Assembly: GCA_046538945.1 (NCBI GenBank)
Contig: JBKHHW010000096.1
Span: 1-11,211 of the forward strand
Length of the DNA: 11,211 nt
From: JAEZKC01 sp046538945
Lineage (GTDB): Bacteria > Fibrobacterota > Chitinivibrionia > Chitinivibrionales > Chitinispirillaceae
Direction of reading: 5' to 3'
Within the stretch, counting starts at the first letter, position 1; every line of letters begins with the position of its first letter. Position numbers and translations under genes: made by a program. The notes under the pieces were generated by a model that saw nothing but the letters and a program-made list of their open reading frames with translations, did not search any database and was not told the DNA's origin. Of this stretch, positions 5,006 through 11,211 are shown piece after piece.

Positions 5006-7774
5006 CTACTTCTTCGCAGCTTTTTTAGCAGTTTTCTTGGTGCTCTTCGCAGCTTCAGCTCTCTTGGCCTTGATCTGAGCCTGAGCTGCAGCCAGTCTGG
5101 CGATAGGCACACGGTAAGGTGAACAGCTGACATAATTGAGTCCAAGATTGTAGAAGAACTCAACAGATGCAGGATCTCCGCCGTGCTCACCGCAGACACC
5201 GATCTTGAGATCTGGTGTTGTGGTTCTGCCTCTTTCCACTCCGTACTTGACCAGCTGTCCAACACCGTCCTGGTCAATGCTCTGGAAAGGATCTTCAGGA
5301 AGAATCTTACGGTCGATGTACTCGCCCAGGAATCCACCGATATCATCACGGCTGAAACCGAAACCCATCTGAGTAAGGTCGTTTGTACCGAATGAGAAGA
5401 ACTGAGCTTCCTCAGCCATCTTGTCGGCAAGCAGAGCCGCACGGGGAATTTCGATCATTGTACCGTAGAGATAGTTCAGCTTTCTGACACCGAACTTGGC
5501 CTTGACCTCTGCGACAACCTTGTCGACCAGAGCCTTCTGATCCTTCAGTTCATTGACGTCACAGGTCACCGGCACCATGATTTCAGGCAGCACCTTTGTA
5601 CCTTCCTTGTTTAGCTCGACTGCAGCCTCGAGGATAGCACGAACCTGCATCTCCGTAACTTCAGGATATGTCACACCGAGACGAACACCACGGTGTCCCA
5701 TCATGGGGTTGACTTCATGGAGAGCTTCACCGCGTTTGACCACATCCTCAACCGAAATATTAAGAGCGTTAGCCAATTCTTCCTGTTTTGCTTTGCCCTG
5801 GGGTACAAACTCGTGCAGAGGAGGATCGAGCAGACGGATGGTCACAGGCAGGCCCTTCATGGCAGCCATGGTGGCTTTCATGTCGCGTTTCACGAACGGG
5901 AAAAGGTTGTCAAGAGCATCCCGACGCTCTTCCAGGCTGCTGCTCAGAATCATTTTGCGCAGGAAGAACAACGGCTCGTCACTTCCTTCACCGTAGAACA
6001 TGTGCTCGGTTCTGAAAAGTCCGATACCTTCGGCTCCGAAGTCTTTTGCCACCTGAGCATCTTCGGGTGTGTCGGCATTGGCACGTACCTTCATGGCTTT
6101 GAACTTTTCGGTCAGTTTCATGAAATGCTGGAACCTGGGGTTCTCTGTAGCATCGATCATATCAATTGCATCAGCATAGACATACCCTCTTGTACCATTA
6201 AGAGTGATCACATCACCCTCATTAAGGACTTTGCCATCAGCGGTTTTCATCGTCTTGGTCCTGAAGTCGATTTTGAAATCGCTCGCACCAACGATACAGC
6301 ACTTACCCCAACCACGGGCAACCAGAGCAGCATGACTGGTCATACCACCACGGGCGGTAAGGATACCTTGTGCGGCACGCATACCTTCGATATCTTCAGG
6401 GTTGGTTTCTTCACGGACCAGAATGACAGTTTTACCACTCTTTGCCCATTCCACCGCATCTTCAGCAGTGAAAACGATCTGACCTGCAGCACCGCCGGGA
6501 CCGGCAGGAAGACCCTTACCCAGAAGAACCGCCTTCTTTTCTGCAGCAGGATCGATAATCGGATGAAGGAGCTCATCGAGCTGAGAGGGCTTCAGACGCA
6601 TCACCGCTTCTTCTTCGTTGATGAGCTTTTCCTTGAGCATATCCATTGCCATATTCAAAGCGGCAGTACCTGTACGCTTCCCGTTGCGGGTCTGAAGCAT
6701 CCAGAGAGTACCGTCCTGGATAGTGAACTCGAGATCCTGCATGTCTTTGTAATGCTTCTCAAGCTTCTTCTGTATCTGATCCAGCTGCTTGTAAAGCTTT
6801 GGCATACCCATTTCGAGGGAAGTCAGATGCTCATTGTGCTCACTTTTTGTAGTTTCATTGATGGGAGCAGGGGTACGGGTACCGGCAACCACGTCTTCAC
6901 CCTGAGCGTTGACCAGATATTCACCGAAGAACTTGTGCTCTCCAGTTGCAGGGTTACGTGTGAAAGCAACACCGGTAGCGGAAGTTTCACCCATGTTGCC
7001 GAACACCATTGCCTGGACGTTTGTTGCAGTACCCCATTCATGTGGGATACCTTCGATGTTGCGGTAGGCTACAGCACGTTTTCCGTTCCAGCTCTTGAAC
7101 ACCGCACCGACACCGCCCCAGAGCTGCGCCATAGGATCGTCGGGGAAAGGCTTACCCAGAGTTTTCTTGATGTGAGCCTTGAACTTGTCGCAAAGCTCCT
7201 TGAGGTCTTCCACAGTCATTTCTGTGTCAAGAGTGTAACCATTCTTCTCTTTTAGTTCATCCATGATCTCTTCAAGCTGCAGACGGATACCTTTTCCATT
7301 GGGCTCGACACCTTCAGCTTTTTCCATAACCACATCGGAATACATCATCATGAGACGACGGTAGGAATCGTAAACGAAACGTTCGTTCTGGGTCTTTTCG
7401 ATGAGACCAGGGATGGTTGCGGAGCAAAGTCCGATATTGAGAACAGTCTCCATCATACCGGGCATGGACATTCTGGCACCGGAACGGCAGGAAACGAGAA
7501 GAGGATTTTTGGGATCGCCAAATTTCATCTTCATCTCTCTTTCAACGGCTCTAAGCGATTTCTCCACCTGAGCCTCAAGCTCGGGGGGAAACTTCATCTT
7601 ATTGGCGAAGAAATCTGTACAGCAGTCTGTTGTGATTGTGAATCCGGCAGGAACGGGAAGTCCGAGCCTGCTCATTTCAGCAAGGTTAGCACCTTTACCG
7701 CCAAGCAGATTTTTCATATCTGCTGTTCCATCCGCCTTACCAGGTCCGAAAAAATACACGTACTTTTTGGCCAT
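5006..7774 (-). CDS. ppdK: Pyruvate, phosphate dikinase
   Basis: Interconverts pyruvate + ATP + Pi with PEP + AMP + PPi in the cytoplasm, working in glycolysis or gluconeogenesis depending on flux. 922 residues. The N-terminal ATP-grasp part starts FFGPGKADG and contains GGKGANLAEM and SCRSGARMSMPGMM. The swivelling phosphohistidine domain carries TARGGMTSHAALVARGWGK, with the catalytic His near 481. The C-terminal PEP-binding barrel contains GIGLFRTEHMF, the SFGTNDLTQ motif and the catalytic CGEHGGDP (Cys near 861). After the usual end (about residue 897, ARLAAAQ) there is an extra tail of about 24 residues rich in Lys and Ala. The start is ATG 7774, with GGAGG six to seven bases upstream; a TTG one codon earlier is possible. 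It has its own candidate promoter and a strong terminator, so it appears monocistronic. Confidence 0.98.
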   Translation of the reverse strand: MAKKYVYFFGPGKADGTADMKNLLGGKGANLAEMSRLGLPVPAGFTITTDCCTDFFANKMKFPPELEAQVEKSLRAVEREMKMKFGDPKNPLLVSCRSGARMSMPGMMETVLNIGLCSATIPGLIEKTQNERFVYDSYRRLMMMYSDVVMEKAEGVEPNGKGIRLQLEEIMDELKEKNGYTLDTEMTVEDLKELCDKFKAHIKKTLGKPFPDDPMAQLWGGVGAVFKSWNGKRAVAYRNIEGIPHEWGTATNVQAMVFGNMGETSATGVAFTRNPATGEHKFFGEYLVNAQGEDVVAGTRTPAPINETTKSEHNEHLTSLEMGMPKLYKQLDQIQKKLEKHYKDMQDLEFTIQDGTLWMLQTRNGKRTGTAALNMAMDMLKEKLINEEEAVMRLKPSQLDELLHPIIDPAAEKKAVLLGKGLPAGPGGAAGQIVFTAEDAVEWAKSGKTVILVREETNPEDIEGMRAAQGILTARGGMTSHAALVARGWGKCCIVGASDFKIDFRTKTMKTADGKVLNEGDVITLNGTRGYVYADAIDMIDATENPRFQHFMKLTEKFKAMKVRANADTPEDAQVAKDFGAEGIGLFRTEHMFYGEGSDEPLFFLRKMILSSSLEERRDALDNLFPFVKRDMKATMAAMKGLPVTIRLLDPPLHEFVPQGKAKQEELANALNISVEDVVKRGEALHEVNPMMGHRGVRLGVTYPEVTEMQVRAILEAAVELNKEGTKVLPEIMVPVTCDVNELKDQKALVDKVVAEVKAKFGVRKLNYLYGTMIEIPRAALLADKMAEEAQFFSFGTNDLTQMGFGFSRDDIGGFLGEYIDRKILPEDPFQSIDQDGVGQLVKYGVERGRTTTPDLKIGVCGEHGGDPASVEFFYNLGLNYVSCSPYRVPIARLAAAQAQIKAKRAEAAKSTKKTAKKAAKK

Positions 7775-7838
7775 CAAATTCCTCCGCAGTTTATGTGTTG
7801 GGATTGAAAAAAGTAACTAGACATAAAATAAACATTAC

Positions 7839-7867
7839 AATATATATCGATAGAGCAGTCACATCAA
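7839..7867 (-). promoter_or_regulatory. Candidate sigma-70-type promoter for ppdK
   Basis: On the minus strand TTGATG (plus 7862-7867) and TATATT (plus 7839-7844) are separated by exactly 17 bases. The -10 box differs from TATAAT at one base and the -35 box from TTGACA at two. Transcription would begin about 60 bases upstream of the ppdK ATG, leaving room for the GGAGG ribosome site. Consensus match only, but spacing and position are good. Confidence 0.45.
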
Positions 7868-7880
7868 GGAAAGAGTGCAG

Positions 7881-7919
7881 ATGATAACAAAAAAACTCAG
7901 TTCAAACCAAAAACATTGA
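7881..7919 (+). other. Possible 12-codon leader ORF before the GH57-like gene
   Basis: ATG at 7881 follows AAGGAAAGAG at a five-base gap and opens a 12-codon frame (MITKKLSSNQKH) ending in TGA at 7917-7919, 35 bases before the GH57-like start. The ribosome site is better than that of the gene itself. It may be chance in an AT-rich stretch, since no terminator or attenuator pairs with it. Confidence 0.2.
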
Positions 7920-7943
7920 AAGATGCACCGGCAGGATTATAGA
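7916..7943 (+). promoter_or_regulatory. Candidate promoter immediately upstream of the GH57-like gene
   Basis: TTGAAA (7916-7921) and TATAGA (7938-7943) are 16 bases apart. The predicted start point (about 7950) lies only about five bases before the ATG at 7955, which would give a nearly leaderless message. This agrees with the absence of a Shine-Dalgarno in front of that ATG. Consensus match only. Confidence 0.3.
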
Positions 7944-7954
7944 TTCTTAGTGTT

Positions 7955-9880
7955 ATGAAACGAGATCTTCTAGTCATCCTGCTTCAGCCATACAAAAACC
8001 GCCTGCTGCCAAAAGCACAGCTGCAGAAGTCGATCAACAACTTCAGCGATTATCTGCAAGGCTTGTGCAGCCGCTTTCCTCACCTGCGATTCAATATAGC
8101 TCTTCCCGGCTATATACTTGAATGCATAGATCCTCTGAAACTCTCTTCTCTCAGAGATACTCAGAAAAAAGGCAGCATCGAATGGCTGTGCACCGGTTAC
8201 ACCGAACCCTTTCAGAGCTTTTCGCCCTACTGGCTAACTAACGAGAACATCCGACTGGGCCTGCGCACATTCGAAGAGCTTACAGGTGAAACTCCCGCCG
8301 GATATGCCCCCCCTTTCTCCAACTGGGAACCGTCCCAGATAGATCTTCTGAGAAACGCAGGACTGAAGTATGCGGTCATTTCAAACGAGCTATTCACCGA
8401 AAACGAACGCTACTCATGCGGTTACTGGATAACGGAGCACACCGGCAGTTCGATAGCCATCTTCCCTGCACGGGCATACCACCGGCACAATGCACCCCAG
8501 AGTCTTCTGACCTGGATTGAAAGCTTCTTCTCCGAACAGAATTCATCTGATTCTCATCAGAAAATCTACACTCTCCGCTACCTGGTCTCACTGGATCCAG
8601 ATGTGAATGAACCGGAACAATACGGGTGGATCGACCGGATTTCAGCGGAAATGGACAAAAGGATTCTCCAGTTCCAGCCGGCACGGCTCAAAGACATACC
8701 GGGCAGTATGCCGCCGCTGGGGCTGCACTACATACCTTCAAGCCTCGTGCTGTCGAACAACCAGCCGGCCACCCCCTATTTTCTCAACCACCTTCACTGC
8801 CATGAACAGATAGGTATTCTTCAACGCAAACTCATGGAGGCATGCGATCAAATCCACGGCATGAAGGAAACCAAACAGATCGCCCGACTTAAACAGCAAC
8901 TTTTCTTCATCCAGGACATAAACAGATTTCTGCCCTCCGATTCTGCCGGTTTTAGGAATCAAGATGACAGATTATGGACTTACAGCAAACTTATAGATAT
9001 AGAGCGGGAACTTCATGCTCTGAGCGAATCGAAGGGTGGAGTCATTCAACTGACCGATTTCCTTAGAAACGGCTACAAAAGCATCATAATGTCCAACAAG
9101 AGCCTCAAGCTCTACTTGGACCACAGAAAAGGGGCCCAGATTTATGAACTGGACTACCGTGACCGCTCCTATAACGTCTGTGCCGCCTACAACCACCTGG
9201 TTCGGTCAAGACCGAATGTGATCACCACCGGTGAATCTCTGCTTTCATTTGCCGACAGGATTTTCCCCGAACGAATCAGCTGCAGCGACTTCAGTTCCGG
9301 AAAGCTGAAAGACGGTGCATCCTTTTCAAACGAACCGTTTGACTACAAATTCAAGAAATCTTCCGGGGATGTCAAGGTGGTCCTGAACTGTCAGAGTGGT
9401 TTTTCGAAGGAAAATCACACCTTCCCTCTCAGCATGGAAAAAATTTTCGGCCTTGAGGGAGACAGTGCAGTATTGTCCTTCGGCTATCAGCTTAAAAACA
9501 CATCACTCACATGCTACTCCTTTGTGTTCGGAGTAGAGCTGGCACTGGCTCTCCCGGGCTGTTCCCAGAAAAAAGCACGGATAATCTGCAACAAGAAATC
9601 CTACGATTCAGTAAGTGATGAGCCGATCACCATTGATCACACTACAGAATGGGAAGTCGAGGACAGCACCGCGGGGGTGAAGATGCATTTCGTCACCCAG
9701 AAACCGGTATCTCTCTGGGTTGTTCCCTCCAACAGCAGAAAAGAGAGCCGTTCTGATAACGGGGTACTGCTGCTCATGAGCAGTCGGGTGAAAATTAATG
9801 AAAGCTCCATGTGGTCTCTGGTCGGAAAAATCAAATTCAAAAAGGCGAGAGTAAAAGGCACACACAATGATTCTCTCTGA
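7955..9880 (+). CDS. GH57 / 4-alpha-glucanotransferase-like protein, probably catalytically inactive
   Basis: 641 residues, the size of GH57 4-alpha-glucanotransferases (about 650). From memory of the Thermococcus litoralis enzyme, these blocks align: an N-terminal strand with Gln-Pro (residues 11-12), GSIEWLCTGYTEPF (73-86), NWEPSQIDLLRNAGLKYAVI (123-142), LHYIPSSL, a helical middle region, and a DUF1926-like beta domain starting at SLKLYLDHRKGAQIYELDYR (383-402) and including FGVELALALPG (525-535). Key catalytic residues seem lost: the HNHQP motif has no His, and the Glu nucleophile (in WLTERVW) falls on Phe121 in PPFSNW. An Asp (D214) remains near the acid/base position. It may therefore bind alpha-glucans or act as a sensor or scaffold. 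No signal peptide is seen, so cytoplasmic. It overlaps the next gene by 14 bases and shows no clear Shine-Dalgarno. Confidence 0.75.
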   Translation: MKRDLLVILLQPYKNRLLPKAQLQKSINNFSDYLQGLCSRFPHLRFNIALPGYILECIDPLKLSSLRDTQKKGSIEWLCTGYTEPFQSFSPYWLTNENIRLGLRTFEELTGETPAGYAPPFSNWEPSQIDLLRNAGLKYAVISNELFTENERYSCGYWITEHTGSSIAIFPARAYHRHNAPQSLLTWIESFFSEQNSSDSHQKIYTLRYLVSLDPDVNEPEQYGWIDRISAEMDKRILQFQPARLKDIPGSMPPLGLHYIPSSLVLSNNQPATPYFLNHLHCHEQIGILQRKLMEACDQIHGMKETKQIARLKQQLFFIQDINRFLPSDSAGFRNQDDRLWTYSKLIDIERELHALSESKGGVIQLTDFLRNGYKSIIMSNKSLKLYLDHRKGAQIYELDYRDRSYNVCAAYNHLVRSRPNVITTGESLLSFADRIFPERISCSDFSSGKLKDGASFSNEPFDYKFKKSSGDVKVVLNCQSGFSKENHTFPLSMEKIFGLEGDSAVLSFGYQLKNTSLTCYSFVFGVELALALPGCSQKKARIICNKKSYDSVSDEPITIDHTTEWEVEDSTAGVKMHFVTQKPVSLWVVPSNSRKESRSDNGVLLLMSSRVKINESSMWSLVGKIKFKKARVKGTHNDSL

Positions 9881-10490
9881 GGCACTCGATATAACTCTTG
9901 AATTCAGAAAAGGTTCCATTTGGATATATCTTTCCGGACAGTTCACAAATGAACAGGTACCCGGCATTAAAGATAAATTACTCCACCTCATAGAGGATGG
10001 CCACAGGTTCTTCGTGCTGGATATGGAGAAGGTTAACGGAATCGACGACGCTGTTGTACCGATGTTTCTTAACCTGCTCAACTATCTCAAAGGGAAAGGC
10101 GGGGAGATCAAATTCATATTCAGAAACGACACTCTTTACAGAGCCTTCCAACCCTACCTGAACCTTTTTGCAGTCTACTCCGATGCGGAATTGATTGAGA
10201 GAGGAACCTTTGTATCTTTACTGAAAAGAAAAAGTCGCTTCCTTGCGCGCAAGACCGGATTCCGGATATCCCGCCCGGTGGCCATTTTTATGCTGACAGT
10301 CCTTTGCGGCTGGTTTCTAACCCTCATTTACATAATACTTCTTCAGAATGAAAGAATTGCGGAACAGCAAAATGAAATCAATACTCTCACTCAATGGAAG
10401 CAGCGGACAGTGCTTGAGATGAATCAGCTCAAAGAGAGAATCAAACCACTAGAACAGCTTGGAATTCTGAAGGATGCCCAGTCGGAATAA
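9867..10490 (+). CDS. STAS domain protein with transmembrane helix and periplasmic coiled coil
   Basis: 207 residues. Residues 7-112 match a STAS (anti-anti-sigma-like) domain: GSIWIYLSGQFTNEQVPGIK strands and helix, FFVLDMEKVNGIDDAVVPMFLNLL, and GGEIKFIF. At the SpoIIAA Asp-Ser-Ser-Gly site it has Asp-Asp-Ala-Val (60-63), so the phosphorylatable Ser is absent. A basic segment (120-136) precedes a membrane helix (about 137-159), predicting cytoplasmic STAS and periplasmic C-terminus. Residues 160-196 form a heptad-like coiled coil (Leu/Ile spaced, many Gln/Glu/Lys). The ATG at 9867 overlaps the GH57-like gene by 14 bases, and its own end overlaps the transglycosylase start by 17 bases; all three are probably translated from one message. 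Role inferred: relays a cytoplasmic signal to a periplasmic partner. Confidence 0.78.
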   Translation: MILSEALDITLEFRKGSIWIYLSGQFTNEQVPGIKDKLLHLIEDGHRFFVLDMEKVNGIDDAVVPMFLNLLNYLKGKGGEIKFIFRNDTLYRAFQPYLNLFAVYSDAELIERGTFVSLLKRKSRFLARKTGFRISRPVAIFMLTVLCGWFLTLIYIILLQNERIAEQQNEINTLTQWKQRTVLEMNQLKERIKPLEQLGILKDAQSE

Positions 10491-11211
10491 AAACAGCCCT
10501 AAACCGACAGCCCACCGCAGCCGGGTGGGGATACTGATTGTCGGAAAACAGCTGTGGATTTCCGAACTGTCTAGCATCATTTTCGTATGTCTGCTTCTTG
10601 TGTCTCTGTTCTCCATCTCTTTTCTGATCCTGCGCAACGAACTATCCATCCGTAAAATGAACCGGGAGATCGCCGCTCTGGAGATCGAGAAAATCAACCT
10701 GTCGCACTCAATGGATGAACTGAAGGAAAGAAACCGACTCTCCTCCCTGCTCTGCACGATCGTGAGCAAGAAAGTGTCCACCCCAGTCATTGGTCATCTT
10801 GCTGACCTGGTGTACCTTAACAGCAGACAATTCGGCTATAGCCCGGAACTGCTCCTGGCGGTCATCTCCGTTGAAAGCCGGTTCGATGCAAAAGCACTGG
10901 GCAGATACAGAAGCGGCAATCTCAGCGGCGCCCTGGGTCTCATGCAACTTAAATACGGAACGGCACTGGAAGTGGCCCAGAACCTGGGAATCGAAGACCT
11001 CAAACCCGATGACCTGTTCGATCCTGAGAAAAACGTTGTTCTGGGCACAGCCTATCTCACCAGACTCATAAGCCAATTCAAAAGTTTCAAACTGGGCCTT
11101 CTTGCCTACAATCTGGGACCGGGAACAGTCCGCAGCACACTCTCCAGAAAAGAAAGACTGCCCTTGAGATACTACAGAAAAGTACTGAAACAATATTACA
11201 GACTTCAGGGA
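10474..11211 (+). CDS. Membrane-anchored lytic transglycosylase, SLT domain (3'-truncated by window)
   Basis: 246 codons are visible with no stop; the gene continues past the right edge. A basic N-terminal tail (residues 1-25) precedes a membrane helix at about 34-53, predicting N-inside and a periplasmic body. Residues 55-92 look like a coiled coil; the SLT domain follows. It shows PELLLAVISVESRF with the catalytic Glu134, GALGLMQL (152-159), NVVLGTAYLTRLI (187-199) and LLAYNLGPGTV (209-219), the standard family 1 signatures. Such enzymes cleave the MurNAc-GlcNAc bond of peptidoglycan, forming 1,6-anhydroMurNAc. The ATG at 10474 overlaps the STAS gene end by 17 bases and lies just after AAGG; GGAA stands further upstream. 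Anchoring by a single helix with a coiled-coil stalk, rather than a lipobox or signal peptide, is somewhat unusual. Confidence 0.88.
   Translation, partial: MPSRNKNSPKPTAHRSRVGILIVGKQLWISELSSIIFVCLLLVSLFSISFLILRNELSIRKMNREIAALEIEKINLSHSMDELKERNRLSSLLCTIVSKKVSTPVIGHLADLVYLNSRQFGYSPELLLAVISVESRFDAKALGRYRSGNLSGALGLMQLKYGTALEVAQNLGIEDLKPDDLFDPEKNVVLGTAYLTRLISQFKSFKLGLLAYNLGPGTVRSTLSRKERLPLRYYRKVLKQYYRLQG

Noticed and set aside
5693..7255. 520-codon open frame on the plus strand opposite ppdK
   Set aside because: Lies wholly antisense to ppdK; its His/Phe/Thr-rich composition is typical of a frame opposite a well-biased gene, and ppdK motifs are unambiguous.
10708..11193. 161-codon minus-strand frame at the right edge
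   Set aside because: Antisense to the lytic transglycosylase, whose catalytic motifs are intact in the plus-strand frame; no recognisable domain in the minus frame.

Overview
The window is a gene-dense stretch of a bacterial chromosome of intermediate GC content. It looks Gram-negative: a membrane-anchored lytic transglycosylase, several inner-membrane signalling proteins and single-domain receivers are present, and no Gram-positive hallmark is visible. The mix of membrane STAS proteins, a receiver-ATPase fusion, a GH57-type protein and PPDK would fit Fibrobacterota/Chitinispirillia-like, spirochaete-like or deltaproteobacteria-like genomes. I cannot settle the phylum from sequence alone. No mobile elements, CRISPR arrays, tRNA or rRNA genes were seen.

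Layout. (1) Bases 1-1494, minus strand: a response regulator fusing an intact receiver to a GHKL/RsbW-like ATPase domain, followed by a stand-alone receiver that has lost its phosphoacceptor aspartate. The pair ends in a clear rho-independent terminator at the left edge. (2) Bases 1690-4096, plus strand: a compact operon of a membrane-anchored STAS-like protein, tsaD (tRNA t6A synthesis), a previously uncalled 48-residue membrane protein (3370-3516) and thpR (2H-type RNA cyclic phosphodiesterase). (3) Bases 4120-7774, minus strand: a YcdX-like PHP metal hydrolase and, in its own transcription unit with a UUCG-loop terminator, pyruvate phosphate dikinase carrying a Lys/Ala-rich C-terminal tail. 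(4) Bases 7955-11211, plus strand: three overlapping genes encoding a GH57/4-alpha-glucanotransferase-like protein that appears to lack its catalytic Glu, a STAS-TM-coiled-coil protein, and a TM-coiled-coil-SLT lytic transglycosylase running off the right edge (246 codons visible).

How the genes may work together. Block 4 is the best candidate for an undescribed system. The STAS protein and the transglycosylase are both predicted N-in/C-out, and their periplasmic juxtamembrane coiled coils resemble each other. A cytoplasmic STAS sensor, possibly informed by the glycan-binding GH57 pseudoenzyme, could therefore control peptidoglycan cleavage across the membrane. Both STAS-like domains lack the phosphorylatable serine of SpoIIAA-type proteins, and one receiver lacks its aspartate. 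The window is thus rich in degenerate, phosphorylation-independent versions of signalling and enzyme folds. This is an inference from motifs and gene order, not a demonstrated function.
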